A stretch of DNA of 64,000 nucleotides from Burkholderiales bacterium (GTDB lineage: Bacteria; Pseudomonadota; Gammaproteobacteria; Burkholderiales; Burkholderiaceae_C), in the NCBI GenBank assembly GCA_947474755.1, contig CANJJE010000003.1:124001-188000 (forward strand), in the 5' to 3' direction. The position numbers and the translations under genes are program-made. This document shows positions 53,810 to 64,000 of the stretch, piece by piece. The notes beneath the pieces were generated by a model, which worked only from the letters and a program-made list of their open reading frames with translations, ran no database searches and had not been told where the DNA came from. Every line of letters starts with the position of its first letter. Position 1 is the stretch's first letter.

Positions 53810-54255
53810 GAAGCGAGCCGATAGGCCGGATTCTGTGCAGCCGAACGGACTTGCGTCCGCCCGGCCGTGACCGCCATTCCTCTGGGCCGTGCATCACTGC
53901 ACGGCTCGATGCCACCTACCCGCCAGCTCCGCGGAGCCACATCAACGCTGGCCTATTTGGTGTTGCTGCGCGCAGAGATTGCTCGTTTCACCCGAAGCGG
54001 GGCGATGCCCCGCTTCGGGTGGCTGCCAGCTTCGGGCTTGCGCCCGACCCGGTGCGGCATGCCGCACCGGGCACCAGCTTGCGCCGGCGACTGACAGAAC
54101 ACCCAGTTTGGGAACCCCGTCTCGACTCGTCTCTGTAGCTCTGATCCTCACCTCGCGGTGGACAGCCGTTAGCTGCTGCGCTGCCCTGTGCAGTCCGGAC
54201 CTTCCTCCAGTGCGCCCTTTCGGGACGATGCACCAGCGGCGGTCTGGCTTGCTTC
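53810..54255 (-). ncRNA. rnpB: RNase P RNA (bacterial type A), with enlarged internal (P12-region) insertion
   Basis: Minus strand begins GAAGCAAGCCAGACCGCC..., contains GGAGGAAGGTCCGGACTGCACAGGGCAG, ACCAAATAGGCCAGCGTTGA, GGCGGGTAGGTGGC, CAGAGGAATGGCGGTCACGG, AGAATCCGGCCTATCGGCTCGCTTC. Confidence 0.95.
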
Positions 54256-54293
54256 ACGCCTGGATTATCTCAGGGGCCCGGCGGCCCCGCAGT

Positions 54294-55169
54294 TCAGGGG
54301 GCCTCGCGCAGACGGGCAATGCGTTCTTCCATGGGCGGGTGCGACGAGAACAGCGCCATCAGGCCACTGGGGCGCGAACTGATGCCCATCGCGGCCAGCG
54401 CCTTGGGCATCTCGCCAGGATCGAGTCCGCCAAGCCGCGCGAGCGCACTGATCATCGGCTGCTTGCGGCCGAGCAACTGCGCCGCGCCGGCGTCGGCGCG
54501 GAATTCCCGCTGACGCGAGAACCAGGCGACGATGATCGCGGCGAGAACGCCGAGCAGCAGGTCCATTACCACCGTGGTGACGTAGTAGCCGACGCCAGGG
54601 CGTTCGCTGTTGTTGCGCAGGATGATGCGGTCGACCACATAGCCGATCACGCGCGACAGGAACACGACGAAGGTGTTCATCACGCCCTGGATCAGCGTCA
54701 TGGTCACCATGTCGCCGTTGGCGATGTGGGCGACTTCATGGCCGATCACCGCGTCGACTTCCTCGCGCGTCATCGATTGCACCAGGCCCGTCGACACGGC
54801 CACCAGCGCCGAATTCTTGAACGCACCAGTGGCGAAGGCGTTGGGGGCGCCCTCGTAGATCGCGACTTCCGGCATCGTGATGCCGGCCTTCTCGGCGCAA
54901 CGCGCGACGCTTGCGACCAGCCAGCGGTGGGTGGGATCGGTGGAGTCGTTGATGACCCGGGCGCCAGTGGTCCACTTGGCCACGGGCTTGCTGATCAGCA
55001 GCGAAATGATCGCGCCACCGAAGCCCATCACCAGCGAGAAGCCCAGCAAGGCGCCGAGGTCGAGCCCATTGGCACTCATGAAGCCATTCAGGCCGAGCAG
55101 GTTCACGGTGATGCCCAGCACCACCATCACGGCAACGTTGGTCAACAGGAACAGGGCAATGCGTTTCAT
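54294..55169 (-). CDS. htpX: Membrane zinc metalloprotease HtpX
   Basis: [91 protein letters not shown]. Confidence 0.97.
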   Translation of the reverse strand: MKRIALFLLTNVAVMVVLGITVNLLGLNGFMSANGLDLGALLGFSLVMGFGGAIISLLISKPVAKWTTGARVINDSTDPTHRWLVASVARCAEKAGITMPEVAIYEGAPNAFATGAFKNSALVAVSTGLVQSMTREEVDAVIGHEVAHIANGDMVTMTLIQGVMNTFVVFLSRVIGYVVDRIILRNNSERPGVGYYVTTVVMDLLLGVLAAIIVAWFSRQREFRADAGAAQLLGRKQPMISALARLGGLDPGEMPKALAAMGISSRPSGLMALFSSHPPMEERIARLREAP

Positions 55170-55200
55170 GATGTCCTTTGAAAACGACGGAACGGAAGAG

Positions 55201-55953
55201 TTATGCGGCCGGCGCAGCGCTTTTCAAGGTCCATGCCGGTGGGCGAAACACCGCTGCATCCTCGTAGAAGCCGATTTCCTCGTTGGAGTTCCACCAACCG
55301 GGCACGCCGAGTACCGGCAAGGGCAGCCAGGGCTTGCTCGCCAGTGATTCGGGCGTCAGCCGCCCGACCAACCAGGCTGCTGGATCAGCCACCTCCAGCG
55401 GCACCACCCAGACGTGCGCGGTGATCCCCTTGCGCGGCTGCCGCAGCTTGTCGAGCAGTGCATGGCCGAACAGCCGCAGTCTGGCGTCTTGCCACAGCGG
55501 GCGATGGGCGCTGAACAGCCGCCTCCATTCGCGCTGCTCCAGTGCATCGACCAGCGGCGCAGGCGCTTGCAGCCAGGCCGCGTTCTCGTCGAACAAGGTC
55601 AAGGCATCCCGGACCGCACCACGCGCCGCGCCGACGCCCACCCGCTCGATCTGTTCGACCTGCAGTGCATTCAGGTGCGCCTTCAGACCGGGATACACCT
55701 GCCACACCAGCGCGTTGAACAGGTCGTGGGCATTGCGACGGGTTGGCACACGGCCGGTACGGGCAATGAAGGTTTCGTAAGGCTCATCGGCTGGCAGCGC
55801 GGACTGATCGACGAAGCGCGGCAGCAGATCGCCCGGTCGATTCAAGGCCTCGACCAGCGGCACATCTGCCGCGATAGCCTGGGTGACGGGCTCGCCGATG
55901 GCACGGTACGGCGCGAGCCATGGTGCACACCAATCGATTGCCGGGCCGTCCAC
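55201..55953 (-). CDS. DUF3025 domain-containing protein
   Basis: [86 protein letters not shown]. Confidence 0.85.
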   Translation of the reverse strand: MDGPAIDWCAPWLAPYRAIGEPVTQAIAADVPLVEALNRPGDLLPRFVDQSALPADEPYETFIARTGRVPTRRNAHDLFNALVWQVYPGLKAHLNALQVEQIERVGVGAARGAVRDALTLFDENAAWLQAPAPLVDALEQREWRRLFSAHRPLWQDARLRLFGHALLDKLRQPRKGITAHVWVVPLEVADPAAWLVGRLTPESLASKPWLPLPVLGVPGWWNSNEEIGFYEDAAVFRPPAWTLKSAAPAA

Positions 55954-55966
55954 CGGTGGCTTGACC

Positions 55967-56923
55967 TCAGCCGAGGGCGTCAGCGCTGCCGCCGAGAAAA
56001 CGCACCGATTCCGGCTTGTCCGCCGGCAGCAACGCGAAATGCGCTTCCAGCTTCTTGAAGAAGGAGGTGGTCTTGCCGCTCTTGGTCAGGAGGCCACGCT
56101 CGCGCAGCGCCACCGCCACACCGTTCAGGCGCACCGGAGTGCCGCCCCGCAGGTCGGGGCAGGCCTGAAGCACCTCGTCGACGGCTGCGGGCAAGGACGG
56201 AGGAATCACTGGTGCAGCGGGTGGCACCTTCGCAGCAGGTCGACGTCGTGACTTCGCGGCGCGGACCGGGGTAGCGATGGCTGCGGCAGCTGGCTCCTCC
56301 ACCAGACTGGTGGCAACCACAGCGGGCACCGGCAGCGGCGCAGGAATGGCAACCCGCGATCGAGGCGCACGCCCACGCGCAGGTGCCGGTGTCTCGGCGG
56401 CGACCGCTGGCACGGCCAGTGGCGGCGCGACGATGGGCTCACGGCGTCCGGCAGGTCGGCCCGGCGCCCGGACAGGAGGTCGCGCCTTGGCCGGCCCGAC
56501 CACCTCGAAGCTGTCGTAGACGCGCTCGTAGTCGCGCTCGATGTCGCGACCGGACTTGCCCTGCTGGCCGTAGCCGGTGACGCGGCAGCCCAGCTCGCGC
56601 AGCCGCACGATCAGCGGTGAGTAGTCCATGTCGGACGACACGATCACCACCTCGTCGACCGGCTGGCGCAGCATCAGCTCGACGGCGTCGATCGCCATCG
56701 CAATGTCGGTGGCATTCGGTCCGGCGAAAGTGCTGGGCAGGAAGCGGATCGCATGGTCACGGCAGATCTCGGCGAATTCGACCGCCTTCTGCACGCTGCC
56801 ATAAGCGCGGCGATGCTGCAGGCGATCCCCGGTGAGTTGCAGCCGGTGCAGGATCTGCCGCAGCACGTCGACGGAAACATTGTCGGCATCGATCAGCAGC
56901 GCGATGCGGTGGTGGGTGTCCAT
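55967..56923 (-). CDS. NYN-domain (LabA/DUF88-type) putative RNase with C-terminal OST-HTH/LOTUS-like region
   Basis: RIALLIDADNVSVDVLRQIL; ATDIAMAIDAVELMLRQPVDEVVIVSSDMDYSPLIVRLRELGCRVTGYGQ; Pro/Ala linker; C-terminal VDEVLQACPDLRGGTPVRLNGVAVALRERGLLTKSGKTTSFFKKLEAHF. Confidence 0.88.
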   Translation of the reverse strand: MDTHHRIALLIDADNVSVDVLRQILHRLQLTGDRLQHRRAYGSVQKAVEFAEICRDHAIRFLPSTFAGPNATDIAMAIDAVELMLRQPVDEVVIVSSDMDYSPLIVRLRELGCRVTGYGQQGKSGRDIERDYERVYDSFEVVGPAKARPPVRAPGRPAGRREPIVAPPLAVPAVAAETPAPARGRAPRSRVAIPAPLPVPAVVATSLVEEPAAAAIATPVRAAKSRRRPAAKVPPAAPVIPPSLPAAVDEVLQACPDLRGGTPVRLNGVAVALRERGLLTKSGKTTSFFKKLEAHFALLPADKPESVRFLGGSADALG

Positions 56924-56936
56924 GGAGGCTCCGGAT

Positions 56937-57980
56937 TCAGGCGATCAAGCGCCAGGAGAGGGTTTCGCCGGCGCGCAGGGGCTTCAGCCGCCCCTCGCCG
57001 AACGGCAGCGATTCAGGCAGCGTCCAGGTTTCGCGGCGCAGCGTGATCGTGCCGGTGTTGCAAGGCAGACCGTAGAACGCCGGCCCATGAACACTGGCAA
57101 AGGCTTCCAGCTTGTCGAGCGCGCCCGCGGCCTCGAAGACCTCGGCATAGAGCTCGATCGCCGTCAGCGCGGTGTAGCAACCAGCGCAACCGCAGGCCTG
57201 TTCCTTCAGGTGCGCCGCATGCGGCGCGCTGTCGGTGCCGAGGAAGAATCGGTCGCTGCCCGAGGTGGCGGCCGCAATCAGCGCCTGGCGGTGCACCTCG
57301 CGCTTGAGCACGGGCAGGCAGTAGTAGTGCGGCCGCACGCCGCCAGTGAACAGGGCATTGCGGTTGTAGAGCAGGTGGTGCGCGGTCAGCGTCGCAGCGG
57401 TGTGCGCACCCGCAGTGGCCACGTACTGCGCGGCCTCGCGGGTGGTGATGTGCTCGAAGACGATCTTCAGCTCGGGGAAATCACGCCGCAGCGGGATCAG
57501 CTGGGTGTCGATGAACACCGCCTCGCGGTCGAACAGGTCGATGTGGGCATCGGTCACCTCGCCGTGGACCAGCAAGGGCATGCCCGCGCGCTGCATGGCC
57601 TCGAGCGTCGGGTAGGTCAGGCGCAGATCGGTCACGCCCGCATCGCTGTTGGTGGTGGCGCCAGCCGGGTACAGCTTGACCGCGACGATGCCCGCCTCCT
57701 TCGCCCGCACGATCTCGTCGGCGGGCAGGCGGTCGGTCAGGTACAGCGTCATCAGCGGCTCGAACGTGAGGCCTTCGGGCAGTGCCGCGCGAATGCGCTC
57801 GGCATAGGCCAGCGCCTGTGCGGTGGTGGTCACCGGCGGCTTGAGGTTGGGCATCACGATCGCGCGGGCAAACTGCCGCGCGGTATCGGGCAGCACCGCG
57901 GCCAGCGCCGCGCCGTCGCGCAGGTGCAGATGCCAGTCGTCGGGGCGCCGCAGGGTCAGTGTCGATGTCAACGAAGTCAT
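56937..57980 (-). CDS. pyrC: Dihydroorotase (class II, catalytic)
   Basis: [19 protein letters not shown] (intact HxH); [17 protein letters not shown] (Lys); [38 protein letters not shown]. Confidence 0.96.
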   Translation of the reverse strand: MTSLTSTLTLRRPDDWHLHLRDGAALAAVLPDTARQFARAIVMPNLKPPVTTTAQALAYAERIRAALPEGLTFEPLMTLYLTDRLPADEIVRAKEAGIVAVKLYPAGATTNSDAGVTDLRLTYPTLEAMQRAGMPLLVHGEVTDAHIDLFDREAVFIDTQLIPLRRDFPELKIVFEHITTREAAQYVATAGAHTAATLTAHHLLYNRNALFTGGVRPHYYCLPVLKREVHRQALIAAATSGSDRFFLGTDSAPHAAHLKEQACGCAGCYTALTAIELYAEVFEAAGALDKLEAFASVHGPAFYGLPCNTGTITLRRETWTLPESLPFGEGRLKPLRAGETLSWRLIA

Positions 57981-58043
57981 GGGGCGATTTTGCATCGCGC
58001 ACCGCACGGCCCCGATCCGTGCGCCGACGCCCGACGCCACAGA

Positions 58044-58778
58044 TCAGTGCTGCAGGATCTTCGAGAGGAATTCCTTGGCGCGTGGCGAGCGCTGCTCGGG
58101 TTGCCCGAAGAAGGCTTCCCGGGTGCAGTCCTCGATGATCCTGCCGGCGTCCATGAAGATCACGCGGTGGCTGACCTTTCGCGCGAAGCCCATTTCGTGG
58201 GTGACGACCATCATCGTCATGCCCTCGTGGGCGAGTTGCACCATCACGTCGAGGACCTCGCCGACCATCTCCGGATCAAGCGCCGAAGTGGGTTCGTCGA
58301 ACAGCATGACGATCGGGTCCATGCTGAGCGCGCGGGCAATCGCCACCCGCTGCTGCTGCCCGCCGGAGAGCTGTCCGGGAAACTTGTCCTTGTGCACCAT
58401 CAACCCGACGCGGTCGAGCATCTTCAGGCCGCGCGCCTTGGCGTCGTCCGGGCTGCGCTTGAGCACGCGGATCTGCGCGAGCGTCAGGTTCTCGGTCACG
58501 GTCAGGTGCGGGAACAGCTCGAAGTGCTGGAACACCATGCCCACACGCGCGCGCAGCTTCGGGAGGTTGGTCTTCGGGTCGGCAATGCTGATGCCATCCA
58601 CCACGATGTCACCCTTCTGGAACGGCTCCAGCGCATTCACCGTCTTGATCAGCGTGCTCTTGCCCGAACCTGACGGGCCGCAGACCACCACGACCTCGCC
58701 CTTCCGGATCGAGGTGGAGCAATCGGTCAGCACCTGAAAGCTGCCGTACCACTTGGAGACGTTCTGAATGTCGATCAC
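58044..58778 (-). CDS. gltL: Glutamate/aspartate ABC transporter ATP-binding protein
   Basis: [96 protein letters not shown]. Confidence 0.93.
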   Translation of the reverse strand: MIDIQNVSKWYGSFQVLTDCSTSIRKGEVVVVCGPSGSGKSTLIKTVNALEPFQKGDIVVDGISIADPKTNLPKLRARVGMVFQHFELFPHLTVTENLTLAQIRVLKRSPDDAKARGLKMLDRVGLMVHKDKFPGQLSGGQQQRVAIARALSMDPIVMLFDEPTSALDPEMVGEVLDVMVQLAHEGMTMMVVTHEMGFARKVSHRVIFMDAGRIIEDCTREAFFGQPEQRSPRAKEFLSKILQH

Positions 58779-58843
58779 TGTGAACTCCTGCGCAACAGCC
58801 CCCTCGGGGGCGGACGCGGTACCCCGCGGCCAGGGGCCGACGG

Positions 58844-59509
58844 TTATCGGATGATGGCGATCTTGTTCTGCAAGCGGCGCACGGCCATCGACAGGCTGAA
58901 GCAGATCACGAAATACACGAGCGCGGCGACGAGGTAGGTCTCGATCGGGCGATTGAAGTTCTTGCCTGCAATCTCGAACCCCTTGAGCAGGTCGTAGGCG
59001 CCGATCGCGTAGACCAGCGAGGTGTCCTGGAACAGGATGATGGTCTGTGTCATCAGCACCGGCAGCATGTTGCGAAAGGCCTGCGGCAGCACCACCAGCT
59101 GCATCGTCTGCGCATAGCTCATGCCCACCGCATAGCCTGCTTGCACCTGACCCTTGGGCACCGACTGGATGCCGGCACGCATGATTTCCGAGTAGTACGC
59201 CGCCTCGAACACGGTGAAGGTGATGATGGCGCTGAGCTCGGCGCCCATCGGTCGGCCGATCAGCAGCGGGATCAGCAGGAAAAACCACAGGATCACCATC
59301 ACCAGCGGGATCGAACGCAGCACGGTGACATACGCCGCCGCCGGCAGCACCAGCCAGGGCTTGCCCGACAGCCGCATCAGCGCGAGCACCGTGCCGAGTG
59401 CGATGCCGCCCACCATCGCAATGGCCGTCAGCTGGAGCGAGAAGTACAGCCCATTCAGGATGAAGCTGGAAACAACGCTCGCGTCGAGAAAACCGAAGTC
59501 GAGGTTCAT
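58844..59509 (-). CDS. gltK: Amino acid ABC transporter permease (GltK-like)
   Basis: HisM/GltK-type [54 protein letters not shown]; synteny. Confidence 0.92.
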   Translation of the reverse strand: MNLDFGFLDASVVSSFILNGLYFSLQLTAIAMVGGIALGTVLALMRLSGKPWLVLPAAAYVTVLRSIPLVMVILWFFLLIPLLIGRPMGAELSAIITFTVFEAAYYSEIMRAGIQSVPKGQVQAGYAVGMSYAQTMQLVVLPQAFRNMLPVLMTQTIILFQDTSLVYAIGAYDLLKGFEIAGKNFNRPIETYLVAALVYFVICFSLSMAVRRLQNKIAIIR

Positions 59510-60252
59510 CGCGCGCCGCCGATCATGCCGGGCACCTGCACGCGGCGCTCGATGAGCAGGGCGACCCGGTTGATGAGGAAGGCCGACAGGAAATACAAGG
59601 CCGTCACCGCCAGGTAGATTTCGATGTTTCGCGACGTTTCCTCACCGGCCTGTCGCGCAAACATCGTCAACTCGGCGATGCTGATCGCGAACGCCACCGA
59701 CGAGTTCTTCACGATGTTCATCGACTCGCTGGTGAGCGGAGGAATGACGATGCGAAACGCCATGGGCAGCAGCACGAAGCGGTAGGTCTGCGGCAGCGTC
59801 AGACCCATCGCCAGACCGGCATGACGCTGACCCTTGGGGAGCGACTGGATACCGGCCTTGACCTGCTCGGCAACCCGCGCCGAGGTGAAGAACCCGAGCG
59901 CGAACACCATCAGCACGAAGCTCGACACCTGCTTGAGCGACGGGATCAGTTCCGGGATCACGTAGTACCAGAGGAAGACCTGCACCAGCAGCGGGATATT
60001 GCGAAACAGCTCGGTCCACGCATTGCCGATGAACCTCAGGCCCTTGCTGGGCGCCGTGCGCAGCACCCCCATCAGCGCACCGATGGTCAGCGCCACGACC
60101 AGCGCCAGCAGCGACACCGACAGCGTCCAGCCCCAGGCCGACAACAGCCAATCGAGGTAGGTGATGTCGCCCTGGGAGCCGAAACACCCCGGCTGAACCT
60201 GACCCTCGATGGTGTCCTTGCAGAAGACCTGCCAATCCCAATCGCTCGCCAA
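59506..60252 (-). CDS. gltJ: Amino acid ABC transporter permease (GltJ-like)
   Basis: [58 protein letters not shown] overlap with gltK. Confidence 0.92.
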   Translation of the reverse strand: MASDWDWQVFCKDTIEGQVQPGCFGSQGDITYLDWLLSAWGWTLSVSLLALVVALTIGALMGVLRTAPSKGLRFIGNAWTELFRNIPLLVQVFLWYYVIPELIPSLKQVSSFVLMVFALGFFTSARVAEQVKAGIQSLPKGQRHAGLAMGLTLPQTYRFVLLPMAFRIVIPPLTSESMNIVKNSSVAFAISIAELTMFARQAGEETSRNIEIYLAVTALYFLSAFLINRVALLIERRVQVPGMIGGAR

Positions 60253-60307
60253 GGTGGGCTCCCTGTGTCCTGGTGGTCAGCAGCGCGTCGTCAGCGAAGG
60301 GGGAGGG

Positions 60308-61198
60308 CTACTTCCTGGCGTAGTCCTCCATCGGCTTGTCGTTCGGCGTGGCCCAGGCGGCCCTGGTGGCCTCGGACAGGGGCAGACCGACCCGGGTGTT
60401 GGTCGGCGGGATCGGCTGCAGGAACCACTTGTCGTAGAGCTTCGCCAGTTCGCCGGACTTCATCATGTCGATGATCGTGGCGTCGACGACCTTCTTGAAT
60501 TGCGGATCCTCCCTGCGGATCACGAGGGCGATCGGTTCGACCGACAGCACTTCGCCGACGATCCTGAATTCGGCCGGTTTCTTGGCCTTGGAGATCAAGC
60601 CGGCCAGGATCTGCCCATCCATCACGAAGGCGTCGGCACGGCCGCTCTCCATCAGCAGGAAGCTGTCGGCGTGGTCCTTGCCATAGACCTCGTCGAAACT
60701 CATGCCGCTCGCGCGCTCGTTCTTGCGCAGGGTCTGCACCGAAGTCGTGCCGGTGGTGGTGGCGACCTTCCTGCCATTGAGCTGGGCAATGCCGGTGATG
60801 CCGGAATTGACCTTGGTCGCGATGCGCACCTCCTCGACGTAGGTGGTGACCGCGAAGCTCACGTCGCGCTGCCGGGCGATGTTGTTGGTGGTGGAGCCGC
60901 ACTCGATATCGACGGTGCCGTTCTGCACCAGCGGAATGCGGTTCTGCGACGTGACTGGCTGGTAGCGGGTGACCAGCGCGGTCAGGCCGAGCTGCTTCTG
61001 CACGGCCTTGATCACGCGCTCGCAGATCTCGACGTGGTAGCCGACGTACTTGCCGTCGCCGAGCGGGTAGCTCAGCGCACCCGACGACTCGCGCACACCC
61101 ATCGTCACCGCCCCCGCGTCCTTGATCTTTGTCAGGGTATCGGCCTGCGCCGCACTCCAGACCAGACATGCGGCCACGGCGATCAAGGTCTTGTTCAT
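60308..61198 (-). CDS. gltI: Glutamate/aspartate ABC transporter substrate-binding protein
   Basis: Signal peptide MNKTLIAVAACLVWSAAQA; LTKIKDAGAVTMGVRESSGALSYPLGDGKYVGYHVEICERV; VDIECGSTTNN. Confidence 0.93.
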   Translation of the reverse strand: MNKTLIAVAACLVWSAAQADTLTKIKDAGAVTMGVRESSGALSYPLGDGKYVGYHVEICERVIKAVQKQLGLTALVTRYQPVTSQNRIPLVQNGTVDIECGSTTNNIARQRDVSFAVTTYVEEVRIATKVNSGITGIAQLNGRKVATTTGTTSVQTLRKNERASGMSFDEVYGKDHADSFLLMESGRADAFVMDGQILAGLISKAKKPAEFRIVGEVLSVEPIALVIRREDPQFKKVVDATIIDMMKSGELAKLYDKWFLQPIPPTNTRVGLPLSEATRAAWATPNDKPMEDYARK

Positions 61199-61229
61199 CA
61201 GAAGCTCCTTTGTGGATCAGGGCACTCGG

Positions 61230-63110
61230 TCACTCGAGCAAGGTCTGCACGTTGCGTTCCATGGCTTGCGCCGGATCGGGCGAGCCCTGCGGGCCCTCGC
61301 TGTGACTTTGCTGCAGCCGCCACATCTCGGCATAGCGCGCGTTCAATGCCAGCAGTTCGGCGTGCGAGCCGCGCTCCAGGATGCGGCCGTGCTCCATCAC
61401 CAGGATCTGGTGCGCATCGACCACGGTCGACAGACGGTGCGCGATGACCAGCGTCGTCTTGTTGCGCGCCACACCCTGCAATTCAGCCTGGATGGCCCGC
61501 TCGTTGGCTGAATCGAGTGCCGAGGTCGCCTCGTCGAAGATCAATATCGGTGGGTCTTTCAGCAGCGTGCGGGCGATGGCGACGCGCTGCTTCTCGCCGC
61601 CCGACAGCTTCAGCCCCCGCTCGCCGACCATCGTGTCATAGCCCTTCGGCGTCGAGGCGATGAAGGCGTGGATGTGCGCCGCCTGCGCTGCCGCCTCGAC
61701 CTCGTTGCGCGCAGCCGTGGTGCGACCGTAGGCAATGTTGTATTCGATGGTGTCGTTGAAGAGCACCGTGTCCTGCGGCACGATGCCGATTGCCTGACGC
61801 AGGCTGTGCTGCGTCAGGCTGCGGATGTCCTGTCCGGCGATCTCGATGCGGCCGGCCGACACGTCGTAGAAGCGGAACATCAGCCGCGCAAGCGTGCTCT
61901 TGCCCGAGCCCGAAGGGCCGACCACTGCCACCGTCTTGCCGGCCGGGATGTCGAAGCTGATGTCGTGCAGGATGGTGCGGTCGAGGTCGTAGCCGAAGCG
62001 CACATTGCGAAAGCGCACCTCGGCACCGCCAGGATCGATGGCCAAGGGCTTCGCACCCGGCGCGTCGGCCACCTCGCGGTGCTGGCCGAGCAGCGAGAAC
62101 ATCTTCTCCATGTCGATGATCGACTGCTTGATCTCGCGGTAGATGACGCCCAGGAAGTTCAGGGGGATGTAGAGCTGGATCATCAGCGCGTTGACCAGCA
62201 CCAGGTCGCCCAGCGTCAGCGTGCCGGCGACCACGCCCTCGGTGGCACGCCACACCAGCAGCGTGACGGCGACCGCGATGATCAGGCTCTGGCCCAGGTT
62301 CAGCACCGACAGCGAGGTCTGCGACTTGATCGAAACTCGTTCCAGGCGCTGCAGGTTGTCGTCGTAGCGCGCCTGCTCGAACTTCTCGTTGCTGAAGTAC
62401 TTGACCGTCTCGTAGTTGATCAGCGCGTCGACCGCCTTGGTGCTGGCCTTCGAGTCCTGCTCGTTCATCGCGCGACGGAAGGTGGTGCGCCATTCGGTCA
62501 CCGTGACGGTGAAGACGATGTAGAGCAGCAGCGCGCCGAAGGTGATGGCAGCGAACCAGACGTCGAACTTCGCCGACAACAGGCTGATGACCAGCGTGAT
62601 CTCGACCAGCGTCGGCACGATGTTGTAGATCAGGTAGTTGAGCAGCGACTGGATCGAGCGCGCGCCACGGTCGATGTCGCGCGACACGCCGCCGGTCTGC
62701 CGCTCCAGGTGGAAGCGCAGGCTGAGCGACAGCAGGTGATCGAAGGTCTCCAGGCCGATGCGGCGGGCGATGCGCGCGGCCACCGGATAGAACAGGAATT
62801 CGCGCAGCTCGGTGAACAGCGTGATCGACAGTCGCAGCGCACCGTAGCCAATCAGCAATGCCACCGGCACCACCAGCACGGCCTGTGGGTCGCCGGGCTT
62901 CAGCGCCAAGGCATCGACCAGACTCTTGAGCAGCAGCGGCACGCCGACGTTGGCGACCTTGGCCGCGATCAGGCAGGCCAGTGCCAGCGCCACCCGGTAG
63001 CGCCACTGCCAGACGTAGGGCAGCAGCTTCTTCAGCGTGGACCAGTCGGAGCGCGGGGCGCCGGTGGCGACATCCGCAGGCGCGGGTGGGGTCAGCGTGG
63101 CAGGGCGCAT
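61230..63110 (-). CDS. Atm1-type ABC exporter (TM + ATPase fusion)
   Basis: [120 protein letters not shown]. Confidence 0.92.
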   Translation of the reverse strand: MRPATLTPPAPADVATGAPRSDWSTLKKLLPYVWQWRYRVALALACLIAAKVANVGVPLLLKSLVDALALKPGDPQAVLVVPVALLIGYGALRLSITLFTELREFLFYPVAARIARRIGLETFDHLLSLSLRFHLERQTGGVSRDIDRGARSIQSLLNYLIYNIVPTLVEITLVISLLSAKFDVWFAAITFGALLLYIVFTVTVTEWRTTFRRAMNEQDSKASTKAVDALINYETVKYFSNEKFEQARYDDNLQRLERVSIKSQTSLSVLNLGQSLIIAVAVTLLVWRATEGVVAGTLTLGDLVLVNALMIQLYIPLNFLGVIYREIKQSIIDMEKMFSLLGQHREVADAPGAKPLAIDPGGAEVRFRNVRFGYDLDRTILHDISFDIPAGKTVAVVGPSGSGKSTLARLMFRFYDVSAGRIEIAGQDIRSLTQHSLRQAIGIVPQDTVLFNDTIEYNIAYGRTTAARNEVEAAAQAAHIHAFIASTPKGYDTMVGERGLKLSGGEKQRVAIARTLLKDPPILIFDEATSALDSANERAIQAELQGVARNKTTLVIAHRLSTVVDAHQILVMEHGRILERGSHAELLALNARYAEMWRLQQSHSEGPQGSPDPAQAMERNVQTLLE

Positions 63111-63177
63111 GAGTCAGACGAAAGAAAGGACCGCATGGAAGAATGGACCGCAGACACACCAACACAGGTCACGCAAT

Positions 63178-63639
63178 ATGCCCCAGAACACGGCCACCCC
63201 CGAGGCTGACAGCAATCGGGGTTCTGGCGAGGACCCATCGCAACTCGGCACGCCTGTCGAACTGCCGCCCGATTCGAGCCTGGTGATGCGTGTGATACCG
63301 ATGCCGGCCGATACCAACATGAGCGGCAGCGTGTTCGGCGGCTGGATCATGGCTCAGGTCGACATCGCCGGTTCGGTGCTGCCGGCGCGCGTCTCGCGCG
63401 GACGGGTGACCACGGTGGCGGTGAACCGCTTCATCTTCAAGCAGCCGGTCAGCGTCGGAGACCTGCTGAGCTTCTATGCCCGCGTCGAGCGCATCGGCAC
63501 CACCTCGATCACGGTGCATGTCGAGGTCTACGCCGAACGCAACCCGGCAAAGCCGCAGGTCGTCAAGGTCACCGATGCCAGCCTGACCTATGTGGCGATC
63601 GACCAGGACGGCAAGCCGCGCCCGGTGCCGAAGAGCTGA
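63178..63639 (+). CDS. Acyl-CoA thioesterase (hotdog fold, YciA-like)
   Basis: LVMRVIPMPADTNMSGSVFGGWIMAQVDIAGSVLPARVSRGRVTTVAVNRFIFKQPVSVGDLLSFYARVERIGTTSITVHVEVYAER. Confidence 0.93.
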   Translation: MPQNTATPEADSNRGSGEDPSQLGTPVELPPDSSLVMRVIPMPADTNMSGSVFGGWIMAQVDIAGSVLPARVSRGRVTTVAVNRFIFKQPVSVGDLLSFYARVERIGTTSITVHVEVYAERNPAKPQVVKVTDASLTYVAIDQDGKPRPVPKS

Positions 63640-63832
63640 TCTGGTGCACCCGACGCACCGTGCGTCAAAGCCGTGCGAACCCGCACCAACGCGGCTTCGT
63701 CGTTCCCGCAACATCTAAGCCATTCGACGTATATCGCCCCTCCGCCTCGTCCTCCTACCCTCGATTGGTCAGGTACTCGCAAGGGTTGCCTGCCTTGACC
63801 AATCCAATCAATTTCAATCAAAGGGGTACGAG

Positions 63833-64000
63833 ATGCGTAGAGAGCAAAGCGCGAAGAAGCTGGCGCTGGCCGCAGCCGTGGCTGCATGTTCATTGAATGC
63901 ACACGCCGGCGCCACCGTCAGTTTCGGTGAAGACAAGTCGATCAGCGTGGGCTTCGGTCTGCGCTTCAGCGGCAGTGCCGTCGAGGATGCGGCAACGAAC
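63833..64000 (+). CDS. Exported protein, 5' end only (outer-membrane/porin-like N-terminus)
   Basis: Hand translation MRREQSAKKLALAAAVAACSLNAHAGATVSFGEDKSISVGFGLRFSGSAVEDAATN: signal peptide with AHA-type cleavage; runs off the window. Confidence 0.6.
   Translation, partial: MRREQSAKKLALAAAVAACSLNAHAGATVSFGEDKSISVGFGLRFSGSAVEDAATN

Noticed and set aside
53851-55181. Plus-strand ORFs at 53851..54138 and 53889..55181
   Set aside because: Overlap rnpB and lie antisense to htpX; RNA gene evidence is much stronger.
1-64000. CRISPR array, phage, integrase/transposase, toxin-antitoxin or biosynthetic gene cluster
   Set aside because: None seen: no regularly spaced repeats, no recombinase or transposase translations, and continuous core-gene synteny throughout.
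1-64000. tRNA genes
   Set aside because: No cloverleaf-like sequence with a recognisable T-arm (GGTTCRANTCC) was noticed in intergenic gaps; a tRNAscan-SE run would be needed to exclude them fully.

Overview
GC-rich chromosomal window from a proteobacterium, probably Burkholderiales by gene content and synteny (inference, not searched). It is almost entirely core genome. From start to end: pdxJ(3')-acpS-nagZ; convergent rne; rluC-HAD phosphatase-Rieske-sppA-psd; minus-strand plsC-pyrC'(pseudo-DHOase)-pyrB-pyrR-ruvX-yqgE; phr; a minus-strand type IV pilus chemotaxis operon (pilG-pilH-pilI-pilJ-chpA) with a GGDEF gene directly downstream; rubredoxin divergent from thiD-like-hemL-mpl; a complete minus-strand dcw cluster (mraZ to ftsZ, then lpxC); nnrU-like; alpha carbonic anhydrase; Bcr/CflA MFS; rnpB (RNase P RNA); htpX; DUF3025; NYN-domain protein; catalytic pyrC; gltL-K-J-I; Atm1-type ABC exporter; yciA-like thioesterase; and the 5' end of an exported protein. 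I saw no phage, transposase, CRISPR array, tRNA or rRNA operon. The main items for a second look are: (1) a ~370-bp imperfect palindrome between ftsW and murG inside the dcw operon; (2) an enlarged rnpB carrying an extra palindrome-rich insertion; (3) a PilJ-like MCP with essentially no periplasmic sensor domain and a diguanylate cyclase next to chpA; (4) a degenerate dihydroorotase beside pyrB plus a separate catalytic pyrC; (5) a ThiD-like kinase with Asp in place of the usual active-site Cys; (6) a decayed EAL-domain remnant; (7) a candidate MraZ operator; (8) a long putative rne leader. No clearly new multi-gene system is evident. The palindrome and the rnpB expansion are the most unusual signals.
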